A stretch of 64,000 nt of DNA from Peptococcaceae bacterium BICA1-7 (GTDB taxonomy: Bacteria > Bacillota > Desulfotomaculia > Desulfotomaculales > Desulfocucumaceae). A program made the translations under genes and the position numbers. Under the pieces are notes generated by a model. The model made no database searches, was not told where the DNA came from, and was given only the letters and a program-made list of their open reading frames with translations. The DNA lies in the NCBI GenBank assembly GCA_000802095.1, contig JUEB01000009.1, positions 124,001 to 188,000 on the forward strand, given 5' to 3'. Below are positions 1 through 7,728 of this stretch, one piece after another; position 1 is the stretch's first letter; each line of letters begins with the position of its first letter.

Positions 1-2
1 AT

Positions 3-146
3 TCCAGAAATGAACTATACCCCTCCGCCAGCCTGAGGGGGCCGCTTATAATAGAGCAGGAGGGTACGTCAACCCTTGTCTGGCCAGGCATGTCGGCCTC
101 GGTTGATGCCCGGGGCAATATAATAATTAGCGTGGAGGTTTTATAA
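3..146 (+). CDS. hyuA: hydantoinase/oxoprolinase subunit A, C-terminal fragment (gene runs off the left edge)
   Basis: Frame 3 is open from the window edge to a TAA at 144-146 and encodes about 47 residues. The block LRGPLIIEQEGTSTLVWPG followed by a VDARGNI stretch matches the usual C-terminus of HyuA/acetone carboxylase beta-type proteins (GPAIIEQ...STVV..G...VD..GN). The TAA is followed directly by the ATG of hyuB, so the two are one operon and probably form a heteromeric ATP-dependent hydrolase of hydantoin or 5-oxoproline type. Only the tail is visible, so the substrate cannot be judged. Confidence 0.75.
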   Translation, partial: SRNELYPSASLRGPLIIEQEGTSTLVWPGMSASVDARGNIIISVEVL

Positions 147-1847
147 ATGGGCCCCACCACCACTGAAATTGTCGGCAGCGCCCTCCGGGCGGCGGCAGAA
201 AAAGCGGAAGAAATAATGGCGGCAGCCTCTCCCTTCTCAAAAACTCAGTATATAAGCCGATCCTATGCAATCTTTACCAGAGAAGGGAAAATGACGGCCC
301 ACGGAAGCGGTAGCAGGTTCCTGGCAGGCCTTCTGCCATTGTTTGTAGAGTCTGTTTTGGAGCTTAACCCCCTTCACACCATCAGCCCCGGGGATTTTAT
401 AGTCACCAATGATCCCTATACCTGCGGCTCAAGCCTTCCGGTTATTCTGGGCGTATCACCGGTCTATTTCAGCAAAAGGCCCCTGGCCCTGGTGGCCAGC
501 GCCTGTAGTTATTCAGACCTGGGTGGATCTGCTCCCGGAGGCATGCCCGCCCAGGCCAGGGATATATTTCAGGAGGGGCTCAGGTTCTCACCAGTCAGGG
601 TATTTAAAAGAGGCATTCCCAACGAGGGCCTATTTGCAGTGCTGTCCCACAATTCACGGTCCGGGTCCAATCTGTCCAAAGGCATAAAGGCCCAGTTCTG
701 GGCTGTTCAGACAGCTGAGAAAATACTCTCCGGACTGGCCGGAAAATACGGCTTCGAGAAGCTGATGCGCTGTATGGAGGAAATTATTGAAAACAGCAGG
801 CGAAGCATTGCTGACAGGCTTCAGACTTTGCCCGAAAGGAATCTGATCAGCTCTGTTTCTGCCGGTGAGGAACCCGGCAGCGGCAGTCCCTTAATTATAA
901 AAGCAGCGGTAAAAAAATGCGGAGATTTACTCACCGTAGATTTCACAGGGACTTCCCCCCAGGCATCCGGGCCGGTCAACTCCTCACTGGGGACAACCCT
1001 GTCCTCTGTATATGCGGCAGTTGGAGGGGCGCTTCCGGAGATACCTTTAAACGACGGCCTTTTTCGTTCAATTAAGGTTAATGCCCCCGGAGATTCACTG
1101 GTAAATCCCTCCTTCCCGGCACCGGTGTCCAGCCCGCCGGTCGATGCCATACAGGATGCGGTTTGCCGCTGCCTGGCACAAATTTTTACCGGCGCCACGC
1201 CAACCGGGTCGGGGGGAAAAGCACATTTTACCGTCGGGGGTTTTAATTCTGCAAAAGATTCTTTTTTCTGCTATAGCACCCACATAACCGGGGGCGAGGG
1301 AGCAGTCTTCTCCCGGGACGGAGGCAGTCCGGCTTATCTTTCCCACTCTGCCTCTCCCCAGACCTCAGTGGAAAGGCTGGAGGCTGCCTGTCCTGTTTTG
1401 GTCAGTAAAGTCCGCCTGGTGAAGGACTCCGGAGGCGCAGGAGAGTTCAGAGGAGGGCCGGCAGTGGTATGGTCCTTCACTGTTCTTGACAGCAATACCG
1501 TGGTTTCTGCCGGAACCGGCGCGGCCGCGCCTCCGGAGGGCCAAAAGGGAGGGCTTCAGGGCAGCCCCCCACTGATAACAATAAGCAGCCCCGGAAATGG
1601 AGAAAGTTTTAATACTACCGGGATTTATACAGGAAGCCCCGGAATAAACGGGATAGTTACCCTCCGGACAGCAGGAGGAGGAGGCTTTGGACCGCCCCTG
1701 GAAAGAAATCCGGACAGAGTAAGGAATGATTTGCTGGAGGGACTTGTGTCTCCTGAAGCTGCCGGGGGAATATACGGGGTTGTGCTGGCAGGCACTGATC
1801 TGGAAGTGGATGTTGAGGCCACAGCCAGGCTGCGCGGTAAAGGATGA
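147..1847 (+). CDS. hyuB: hydantoinase B/oxoprolinase family protein
   Basis: The 566-residue protein has the usual length for a HyuB subunit. Family landmarks seen are the N-terminal ALRAAAEKAEEIM helix, PGDFIVTNDPYTCG near residue 81, LTVDFTGTSPQASGPVNSS near residue 262, and the glycine-rich C-terminal TAGGGGFGPPLERNP near 508, which in this family carries metal/substrate-site residues. HyuB partners HyuA in ATP-dependent opening of cyclic imides (hydantoin, 5-oxoproline); acetone carboxylase alpha subunits are relatives, so the substrate is open. ATG abuts the hyuA stop, implying translational coupling. It is followed after 27 bases by a convergent gene. Confidence 0.88.
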   Translation: MGPTTTEIVGSALRAAAEKAEEIMAAASPFSKTQYISRSYAIFTREGKMTAHGSGSRFLAGLLPLFVESVLELNPLHTISPGDFIVTNDPYTCGSSLPVILGVSPVYFSKRPLALVASACSYSDLGGSAPGGMPAQARDIFQEGLRFSPVRVFKRGIPNEGLFAVLSHNSRSGSNLSKGIKAQFWAVQTAEKILSGLAGKYGFEKLMRCMEEIIENSRRSIADRLQTLPERNLISSVSAGEEPGSGSPLIIKAAVKKCGDLLTVDFTGTSPQASGPVNSSLGTTLSSVYAAVGGALPEIPLNDGLFRSIKVNAPGDSLVNPSFPAPVSSPPVDAIQDAVCRCLAQIFTGATPTGSGGKAHFTVGGFNSAKDSFFCYSTHITGGEGAVFSRDGGSPAYLSHSASPQTSVERLEAACPVLVSKVRLVKDSGGAGEFRGGPAVVWSFTVLDSNTVVSAGTGAAAPPEGQKGGLQGSPPLITISSPGNGESFNTTGIYTGSPGINGIVTLRTAGGGGFGPPLERNPDRVRNDLLEGLVSPEAAGGIYGVVLAGTDLEVDVEATARLRGKG

Positions 1848-1874
1848 GATGTATTTCCAAATACTCTTAAGTAT

Positions 1875-2489
1875 TTATATATCTATAGTTACCCCCTCCC
1901 AGTCTCCGGGTTTGCTGGTCTCGTAATAATCGGCCACTATCCGGCCTGCTCTTCGGCAGAAATAGTAATTGACTGATCCTGAGATAAAAGCTCCAATAAA
2001 GGGTATAATCTTTATCACCGACCGCTGGCTGACCCTTATGCCCAGGGCAATAAGAAGCTCCTGAGCCAGTTTGACAAAGGCCTGCCGCCCCATCTGGCTT
2101 ACGGCCAGCCTGGAGACATTCTTGCCCACTGCGTCAGCCCCAATGGAATGCATAAAAACCCACAGCATTTCCCTGGAAGTTCCTTTCTTTCGCAGATCCC
2201 TGTCATAGACCACAGCCATCTCGGTGATCATTTCGGACATAAAGTAAAGCAGCCCCATCAGATCGAAGGCTGTCCCGCCCACCAGGGCCATGAGAGTGCC
2301 CAGACCGGGAACTGATCCGGGAAGCGCGGTAACCGTCCCGACTCCGGCGCACCAGGCGGCCTTTCTTTTGGTTATAATGCTGCACAGCTGCCTTTTGGTC
2401 ATTTCCGGGTGGGCTTTCTTAAGCACCTCTGCCCTTCTGCGGGCCTCATCGCTGTTTATCAGATCAAAGGGATTAAACCTCATAAACAC
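1875..2489 (-). CDS. EcsC-like membrane-associated protein
   Basis: This 204-residue protein has an N-terminal charged segment (DEARRRAEVLKKAHPEMTKRQ), a hydrophobic centre (GVGTVTALPGSVPGLGTLMALVGGT) and a C-terminal IPFIGAFISGSVNYYF segment. The pattern PFIGA-x-I-x-G-x-x-N is typical of EcsC-family proteins, which are poorly characterised and membrane associated. The longest frame uses GTG at 2489; an ATG lies two codons in (2483) behind the same GGGAG-type site, so either could be used. It converges with hyuB and has no operon partner. The family call is by motif only; a DUF697-type relative is an alternative. Confidence 0.55.
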   Translation of the reverse strand: MFMRFNPFDLINSDEARRRAEVLKKAHPEMTKRQLCSIITKRKAAWCAGVGTVTALPGSVPGLGTLMALVGGTAFDLMGLLYFMSEMITEMAVVYDRDLRKKGTSREMLWVFMHSIGADAVGKNVSRLAVSQMGRQAFVKLAQELLIALGIRVSQRSVIKIIPFIGAFISGSVNYYFCRRAGRIVADYYETSKPGDWEGVTIDI

Positions 2490-2651
2490 CCTGCACCACT
2501 CCCTTTATACCTGTATATATTCACCCGCTCCCGGCCTTTTCCCTCTATCAGCGGGCCCCCCAGCGACAGCCGCTTTTTTCATTTTATCTTGGCCTTATTG
2601 ATTTAGAAACCCACCTGTGTTATTATTATTTGCGCAACTTCAAATGAAGAC

Positions 2652-2726
2652 GGGCGTGTAGCTCAGCGGGAGAGCACTGCGTTCGCAACGCAGGGGTCGG
2701 GGGTTCGAATCCCCTCTCGTCCACCA
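2652..2726 (+). tRNA. tRNA-Ala (anticodon CGC)
   Basis: A complete cloverleaf can be folded: acceptor GGGCGTG/CTCGTCC, D arm GCTC...GAGC, anticodon stem CTGCG/CGCAG with loop TTCGCAA giving anticodon CGC, and T arm with TTCGAAT. The acceptor carries the G3:U70 wobble that identifies alanine tRNAs; pair 6:67 is a U-U mismatch. CCA is encoded at 2724-2726. A rho-independent terminator follows immediately. Confidence 0.93.
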
Positions 2727-2733
2727 GCAAAAA

Positions 2734-2761
2734 GCCTCGCCCTATTCGGCGAGGCCTTTTT
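2734..2761 (+). terminator. rho-independent terminator of tRNA-Ala
   Basis: An 8-bp perfect stem GCCTCGCC/GGCGAGGC with a 6-base loop is followed by a C and five T. It sits 7 bases after the tRNA 3' end. Confidence 0.9.
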
Positions 2762-2770
2762 ATACTTATA

Positions 2771-2851
2771 TGGCCACCGCTGAAGATGAAATTGGGGTCC
2801 TTTTAAAACCACAGAGGACACAGAGTTTTTTAGCCCTGCTAATCAACTTTT
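2771..2851 (+). repeat. family A dispersed repeat, copy A1 (left half only)
   Basis: The sequence holds the left block of family A: GGCCACC, GAAGATGAAA, GGGTCC-type spacer, then CCACAGAGGACACAGAG and TTTTTTAGCCCTGCT. The right half with the inverted terminal repeat is missing; a family B element begins about 12 bases later, suggesting that B inserted into or replaced the rest of A1. Confidence 0.8.
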
Positions 2852-2862
2852 TTTACCTTATA

Positions 2863-2984
2863 AGGAATGCCCAAACCATTCTGTCTCCTGTCTCCCGACC
2901 GGGGAGGAATACCCTTAAGCTGTCTCCCGGCCAGGAAGGAATACCCTTAAGCCGACTCCTGACCGGAAGTATTACCCTTAAGCC
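2863..2984 (+). repeat. family B dispersed repeat, copy B1
   Basis: Starts with AGGAATGCCCAAACCATTCTG, shared with copy B4 at 57.9 kb (first 20 bases shown there too), followed by CTCCTGTCTCCCGACCGG and three decayed tandem units each ending in TACCCTTAAGC. It lies directly upstream of the pyruvate-kinase-domain gene and accounts for a spurious N-terminal extension of that reading frame. Confidence 0.7.
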
Positions 2985-3009
2985 AAAAGCCAAAAGGAGG
3001 TATCTAGAG

Positions 3010-3555
3010 ATGTACTGGGAAAAAAAAGGTCCGGGGAATACCGGTGAAACAGTTAAGCTGGCCATTGCCAGGGCTAATGAGCTATCGTTAAAGCATATAG
3101 TGGTGGCCTCCTGCACCGGGAGAACAGCTGAAGCGTTTATCGGCTGCGGCTGTGAAATAGTCTGCGTAACCCATCATGTTGGCTACGCCGGACCCGGGAA
3201 GGATGAAATGGAGCCCTCCACCAGGGAAAAATTAACCCGGGCGGGGGTAAAGGTACTGACCACCACCCACCTTCTGGCCGGGGTGGACAGGGCGGTTCGC
3301 AATAAGTTCGGGGGAGTATACCCTGCTGAAATAATGGCCCAGACCCTCCGTATTTTCGGACAGGGAATTAAGGTATGCGTGGAGGTGGCCTCCATGGCCC
3401 TTGACGCCGGGCTTATTCCCCACTGGGCGGATGTGGTCAGTGTGGGCGGCACCGGCACGGGCGCCGATACCGCCGCGGTGATATTGCCCGCCCACTCGAA
3501 TCATTTCTTTGACACCAGGGTCAGGGAGATTATCTGCAAGCCAGGATATTTTTAA
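3010..3555 (+). CDS. pyruvate kinase C-terminal (alpha/beta) domain protein
   Basis: The 181-residue protein resembles a stand-alone pyruvate kinase C-terminal domain: an N-terminal GETVKLAIARANELSLKHIV helix-strand, VASCTGRTAEAF near residue 35, and a C-terminal glycine-rich VSVGGTGTGADTAAV. Such free-standing proteins occur in Clostridia and archaea; they lack the catalytic barrel, so they are not pyruvate kinases, and a regulatory or ligand-binding role is only a guess. ATG 3010 is chosen because AAAGGAGG lies 9 bases upstream; the 80 codons in front of it are repeat DNA. Its stop is 3 bases from the convergent cobT stop. Confidence 0.75.
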   Translation: MYWEKKGPGNTGETVKLAIARANELSLKHIVVASCTGRTAEAFIGCGCEIVCVTHHVGYAGPGKDEMEPSTREKLTRAGVKVLTTTHLLAGVDRAVRNKFGGVYPAEIMAQTLRIFGQGIKVCVEVASMALDAGLIPHWADVVSVGGTGTGADTAAVILPAHSNHFFDTRVREIICKPGYF

Positions 3556-3558
3556 GTA

Positions 3559-4623
3559 TTATTTCAATATTTTGTCCTCGTCAAGATCCACACCGGCCTG
3601 CTGGAAGCTGGCCATTTCCGAGGCTATCCTGCAGGCAGCCTCCACAAGGTGCATGGCCAGGGCGGCCCCGGTGCCCTCTCCCAGCCGCATGTCCATGAGC
3701 AGCATTGGCTTCATGCCCAGGCGCTCCAGCATGAGACTGTGTCCCTGCTCCCCGGACAGGTGCGAGGGGATTATGAAACTCCTGGCCTCCGGGGCTATGG
3801 CGCAGGCTATCATGGCGGCCGCCGTGGAAATGAAGCCGTCAATGATCACCGGCGCCCTGCGTGAGGCCGCACCCAGAATAACTCCTGCCAGCCCGCCTAT
3901 CTCCAGGCCACCTACCTTGGACAAGATGTCAATTCCGTCGGCAGGGTCCGGCCTGTTTATTTCTATGGCTTTTTTTACTGCCATAACCTTTCTTTTCATT
4001 ACCTCGTCATTGACCATGGTACCTCTGCCAGTGGCCTCTTCCGGGGTTATGCCCACCATTAGTGAAAGTATGGCGCTGCTGGGGGTGGTGTTGCCTATAC
4101 CCATGTCACCGGTGGCCAGCAGGTCTGCGCCTTCCTCTATTTCCTTTACGGCTACGGCAATTCCGGCCTCCAGCGCCTTCACCGCCTCCTCCCTGCTCAT
4201 GGCCGGGCCGGTGGATATATTGGCAGTGCCCTCCCTTACTTTATAGTCCAGCACTCCAGGCACATCCACCTTTCCAGCCACACCTACGTCCACCACCACC
4301 AGCCGGGCGCCGGCCAGCCTGGCCAGCACCGATACTCCCGACACCCCCCCGGCAATGGCTGAGACCATCAGGCCGGTGACTTCCTGGGAAGCTATACTTA
4401 CCCCCTCAGACACCACCCCATGGTCCCCCGCCATCAGAATAACTGATTTGCTTTTTATCTCAGGAATGGGCCTGCCCTGTATTCCGGCCAACTGTACGGC
4501 CAGTTCCTCCAGCCTGCCCAGGCTGCCGGGGGGTTTCAAGAGGTTATCCACCCTTTCCCTGGCCTTTTCCATGGCCTTCTGGTCAAGCCCGCCAATCTCT
4601 CTCACTGTTTTTTCCAAAAGCAT
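3559..4623 (-). CDS. cobT: nicotinate-nucleotide--dimethylbenzimidazole phosphoribosyltransferase
   Basis: CobT transfers phosphoribose from nicotinate mononucleotide to 5,6-dimethylbenzimidazole, making alpha-ribazole phosphate for the lower ligand of cobalamin. The 354-residue protein has the usual length and carries KPPGSLGRLEEL at 30-41, AGDHGV at 65-70, TGDMGIGNTTPSSA in the middle, and GEGTGAALA at 315-323 with the catalytic-base glutamate at 316. ATG 4623 is set by AAGGAGGAGG about 8 bases upstream; the longer frame would translate the riboswitch and is wrong. It stands alone, without cobS/cobU neighbours, and is controlled by the cobalamin riboswitch and terminator just upstream. Confidence 0.96.
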   Translation of the reverse strand: MLLEKTVREIGGLDQKAMEKARERVDNLLKPPGSLGRLEELAVQLAGIQGRPIPEIKSKSVILMAGDHGVVSEGVSIASQEVTGLMVSAIAGGVSGVSVLARLAGARLVVVDVGVAGKVDVPGVLDYKVREGTANISTGPAMSREEAVKALEAGIAVAVKEIEEGADLLATGDMGIGNTTPSSAILSLMVGITPEEATGRGTMVNDEVMKRKVMAVKKAIEINRPDPADGIDILSKVGGLEIGGLAGVILGAASRRAPVIIDGFISTAAAMIACAIAPEARSFIIPSHLSGEQGHSLMLERLGMKPMLLMDMRLGEGTGAALAMHLVEAACRIASEMASFQQAGVDLDEDKILK

Positions 4624-4650
4624 CAATTCATCCTCCTCCTTAAATAAAAA

Positions 4651-4687
4651 TAAAAAAAAGCCCCAGCTTAACGCCGTGGACTTTGCC
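4651..4687 (-). terminator. intrinsic terminator, expression platform of the cobalamin riboswitch
   Basis: On the minus strand AAAGTCCA pairs with TGG(G)GCTTT across an 11-base loop, followed by a run of eight or nine T. It lies between the B12 box and the cobT ribosome site, as expected for a switch that stops transcription when cobalamin is bound. Confidence 0.6.
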
Positions 4688-4711
4688 ATCATCCCCCCGG
4701 TATATTGCTTA

Positions 4712-4868
4712 TAAGGCAGGTCTCCTGGCTTCCGGGTCATCGAGCAGGCCCTGCCTTCCCTTGCGGTGGCAAAAAATGGGCTTCTCTTTCCGGATACAGT
4801 GGCGGGTCCGCCCGGGAATTGCACCCGGTTCCCTATTCTCCGCTAATGCGGCACCTCAAGCAAAATTA
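4712..4868 (-). promoter_or_regulatory. cobalamin (B12) riboswitch
   Basis: On the minus strand the leader contains the aptamer core AACCGGGTGCAATTCCCGGG, then GGACCCGCCACTGTA, and the 3' B12 box AAGCCAGGAGACCTGCC (complement at 4715-4731), in the right order and spacing. Together these define a class I cobalamin riboswitch. It precedes cobT, so lower-ligand assembly should be repressed when coenzyme B12 is plentiful. Confidence 0.95.
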
Positions 4869-4896
4869 GTATTCTTTTTTTCTTTTTTATTCTATG

Positions 4897-5967
4897 TTAA
4901 AATGATAATTCCTTCCTGTTGCGCCTGGCATATCCATCAATATTTACCCCTCTGCGCAGCAGCCACTCGGCTGTTTTGCCCGTTATGACCAGGGGCACCG
5001 CCCCAAGCTCACTGATGTTGCGGGCGCCGGTCAAAACCATGTACATGGACAGGCCCTTTTTCAGCCCTTCTATATATTCTACCAGCGCTTCCACCGATCC
5101 ACGGCTGACTATATCAAGGAAGGGCCCGGCCATAGCCGCCACCTTCGCCCCGGCAGCCAGCGCGCAGGTTATGTCCAGTGAGGTTCTAAGGCCCCCCGAG
5201 GCCACAATGTCCATGTTCAGCCCCAATTCCAGGCCTTCAAAAAGGCATATGGCTGTCGGTATGCCCCATCCCTCCAGCTCGTTATTTTTAAACTCTTTTC
5301 TGGCATTCTCTATGGAGATAAAGTTGGTTCCTCCCCTGCCCCCTATATCCATTATTCTAATGCCAGTGTTATATAGCCTTAACATGGTCTCCCCGGACAT
5401 GCCGAACCCAACTTCCTTGGCAATGACAGGGCATTCTACATTTTCCACCAGCCTTTTAAGGCAGGGCAGGGCCATTCCGAAGTCAGGCTCTCCCTCGTCC
5501 ATGACCAGTTCCTGAGGAACATTAAAATGAACCTGAAGCCCGTCCGCGCCAATCATGCTTACTGCGGCGGCAGCCTCCTCCAAGGTGCAGGTGGCGCTGA
5601 GATTGGCAAGGAGTACACCGTCCGGGTTTTCTTCCCTGGCCACCCGGTAGGTCTCCTCCACAGTGCTGTCTTCCAGGGCGGCCTTCTGGGATCCAACGGC
5701 CATGGCTACCCCGGTTTTCCTGGCGGCTATAGCCAATTCCCTGTTTATTCTAAGTGTTTGGGGATGACCACCGGTGATGGCATTGATCATCAGAGGGGCC
5801 TCCAGCCTCTTGCCAAGAAATATGGTGGATGTATCTGTATCGGAAAGCCTTACCCCGGAAACAGACTGATGAATAAGCCTTACGTCGCTAAAACCGCTGT
5901 CGCAAGTGCTCTCTGGCATTTCCAGCGAGTATTTAAGATGATCCAGCTTTCTTTCCTGTCTTTTCAC
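4897..5967 (-). CDS. fni: type 2 isopentenyl-diphosphate delta-isomerase (FMN-dependent)
   Basis: This flavoprotein interconverts IPP and DMAPP in isoprenoid synthesis. The roughly 356-residue protein has the signature RKLDH at the N-terminus, MINAITGGH near 60, GSQKAALED near 92, LQVHFNVPQE near 145, KEVGFGMSGE near 185, DIGGRGGTNF near 207, ASGGLRTSLD near 258 and AAMAGPFL near 280, all expected TIM-barrel FMN and substrate sites. The longest frame starts at TTG 5973; GTG 5967 is preferred because GAGAGG lies 8 bases upstream of it. It follows the DUF342 gene on the same strand and is separated from cobT by the riboswitch leader. Confidence 0.95.
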   Translation of the reverse strand: MKRQERKLDHLKYSLEMPESTCDSGFSDVRLIHQSVSGVRLSDTDTSTIFLGKRLEAPLMINAITGGHPQTLRINRELAIAARKTGVAMAVGSQKAALEDSTVEETYRVAREENPDGVLLANLSATCTLEEAAAAVSMIGADGLQVHFNVPQELVMDEGEPDFGMALPCLKRLVENVECPVIAKEVGFGMSGETMLRLYNTGIRIMDIGGRGGTNFISIENARKEFKNNELEGWGIPTAICLFEGLELGLNMDIVASGGLRTSLDITCALAAGAKVAAMAGPFLDIVSRGSVEALVEYIEGLKKGLSMYMVLTGARNISELGAVPLVITGKTAEWLLRRGVNIDGYARRNRKELSF

Positions 5968-6050
5968 CGGCAAGACCTCTCATTGAAAATTTTGGGGTTT
6001 CCAGTAGAAGGAAGCCCCTTTTTAAACACTTAGTATATTCATTTAATCCC

Positions 6051-7547
6051 TTAAAAAATCTCCAGTTGATCTTCATTGTTAAGCCTGGCCCTGAATAAAT
6101 CCATCTCCCTGGTAAGGGTGACTCTCCTCTTGCCCACCTGAATTATCGAGCCCTCATATGCCTTTCTTACCTTCACAGTGCTCTTTGCGGCCACCCTTAC
6201 CACAGGCGGCGCGCCCAGATTGCTGCCCAGCTCATTTATATCCACATGGCCCTCTGACAGTATCTCACCGCCCTTAAAGGACCCCCTTATACTTACATTG
6301 CCTCCGGAGGTTATATTGGTGTTCACACAGCCCTGGCCGGTAACGCTCACATTTCCGGAGCTCTGGATAATGCACGAAAGGGCAGACTTTACATTAATAC
6401 TGCCACCGTAGTTCTCATTGTTTTTATTCAGTGTATTAAGAATATCCTCCACCTCTACGATCACTTCGTCAAACATTTCCTTATTAAGAGGCTTAAGCCC
6501 TGTAAAACAGCTGAGCATACCTATTGTTTGCACTATTTCAATAGGTATGTCGGTGGACGGCTTGTTTCCCAGAAAAGTCTGTATGTTTTTAATAAGTGGC
6601 CTTATATTCTTGAATCTGGAGTCCAGGAGACCCAGAACTACCCTTCCGAAATCCACCACGCTAAAATCAATTACTTTCATTTTAGAGAGTTGTTCCAGGG
6701 CTGTATTAAGATTCTGCAGCTCTGTATTTATATCGGCAAACATAAATCCCAGTTTTTTTGCGCCTGGAAATATTATTCCAGCCCTGAGGCGGCTGCTAAT
6801 GGCATTGCCATATATTGTTAGTTTACCGCCGCTGACAATCCGGGCCATGGTTACAATGCCCTGTACCTCCACATTTCCTGTAACATGCACCTCCATAGCC
6901 TCACAAACATTTCCTGTGATTTTTACATCTCCGATAAAACGCAGGTTTCCTGTTTTTATATCAACATCACTGTTATGCACATAAATGGGGTCACAGTTAA
7001 TCACCTTGGTAAGGCCGGCATCCTTTATCCAGGGCCTTCCGTTAACCAGAGCAAAGGCCTTGCTGCCCTCCTCATTAAGCTTTACCCCTTTTCCGGCCTT
7101 CAGGGTGATTACCCTGGGCTTCGGTGCGGGCAAAACCTCGCCGGTAACTGCCAGTCCCTCTATTCCGAATACCGGAGGATATACCTCAACCAGCTGTGTT
7201 TCGGCCTCAACAGATACTATATTGCTGGTTTCCCTGAAATCAATGGCATCTATCTCATTATCCGGGATGTCCCTGGGAGCCTTGCTGAAGAGCACCTCCA
7301 TGTACCCGTCCTTTCCAGGCAAGGGGGGATTGCCCTCGGCTATAACAACAGTCTCCCTGGTAGGGTACAGTGAAAAGTTATTTATTTCCTGATCCTTTAC
7401 TCCGAAGGTGATTCCTTCGCTCTTCAATACCTTATATATTTCATCCTTATCAATATAATCGCAATTGGCGAGGGAGTATATAGAAGCCGTCAGCTTGTCA
7501 CGGCTTATAGCAATTTTAAATAATGTGGTTTTATTGTCAATTTGCAT
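6051..7547 (-). CDS. DUF342/FapA-family protein (polymerising beta-helix domain)
   Basis: The 498-residue protein has an N-terminal alpha/beta region, a central right-handed beta-helix-like stretch rich in V/I/G (for example FIGDVKITGNVCEAMEVHVT near 210 and SIRGSFKGGEILSEGHVDIN near 430), split by a helical segment of about 110 residues (TELQNLNTALEQLSKMK...). This is the FapA (DUF342) pattern; family members are bactofilin/MinC-like in their beta-helix and are linked to cell-surface, flagellar or sporulation functions in various bacteria. The exact role here is unknown. No FapA partners lie nearby; fni follows 83 bases downstream on the same strand. Confidence 0.8.
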   Translation of the reverse strand: MQIDNKTTLFKIAISRDKLTASIYSLANCDYIDKDEIYKVLKSEGITFGVKDQEINNFSLYPTRETVVIAEGNPPLPGKDGYMEVLFSKAPRDIPDNEIDAIDFRETSNIVSVEAETQLVEVYPPVFGIEGLAVTGEVLPAPKPRVITLKAGKGVKLNEEGSKAFALVNGRPWIKDAGLTKVINCDPIYVHNSDVDIKTGNLRFIGDVKITGNVCEAMEVHVTGNVEVQGIVTMARIVSGGKLTIYGNAISSRLRAGIIFPGAKKLGFMFADINTELQNLNTALEQLSKMKVIDFSVVDFGRVVLGLLDSRFKNIRPLIKNIQTFLGNKPSTDIPIEIVQTIGMLSCFTGLKPLNKEMFDEVIVEVEDILNTLNKNNENYGGSINVKSALSCIIQSSGNVSVTGQGCVNTNITSGGNVSIRGSFKGGEILSEGHVDINELGSNLGAPPVVRVAAKSTVKVRKAYEGSIIQVGKRRVTLTREMDLFRARLNNEDQLEIF

Positions 7548-7728
7548 TATTCTATAACACCCTCCCAGATATTAAAAAAAGGATTTATATTTCTGTTGAA
7601 GAAATTTTTTAATGCATTGTATTATTCCGTCAAATTAGCATTAAAGTATTCTATAACACCTTTTAAATATCCTTCTATTTATAAAAAACCGTATTGATCA
7701 GAAAACTATGTATACAGGAGAGATATTA

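Noticed and set aside
2652-2726. tRNA-Cys (anticodon GCA) reading of the tRNA
   Set aside because: A 5-bp anticodon stem places CGC at 34-36, and the G3:U70 pair is the alanine identity element.
2770-3009. 80-codon N-terminal extension of the pyruvate-kinase-domain gene
   Set aside because: It is translated repeat DNA (A1 and B1); a strong ribosome site marks ATG 3010 as the real start.
3509-4246. Long plus-strand frame opposite cobT
   Set aside because: It is the antisense shadow of a well-supported gene; similar shadows lie opposite fni, DUF342, putA, malQ and etfA.
4624-4824. N-terminal extension of cobT
   Set aside because: The bases are the cobalamin riboswitch and its terminator.
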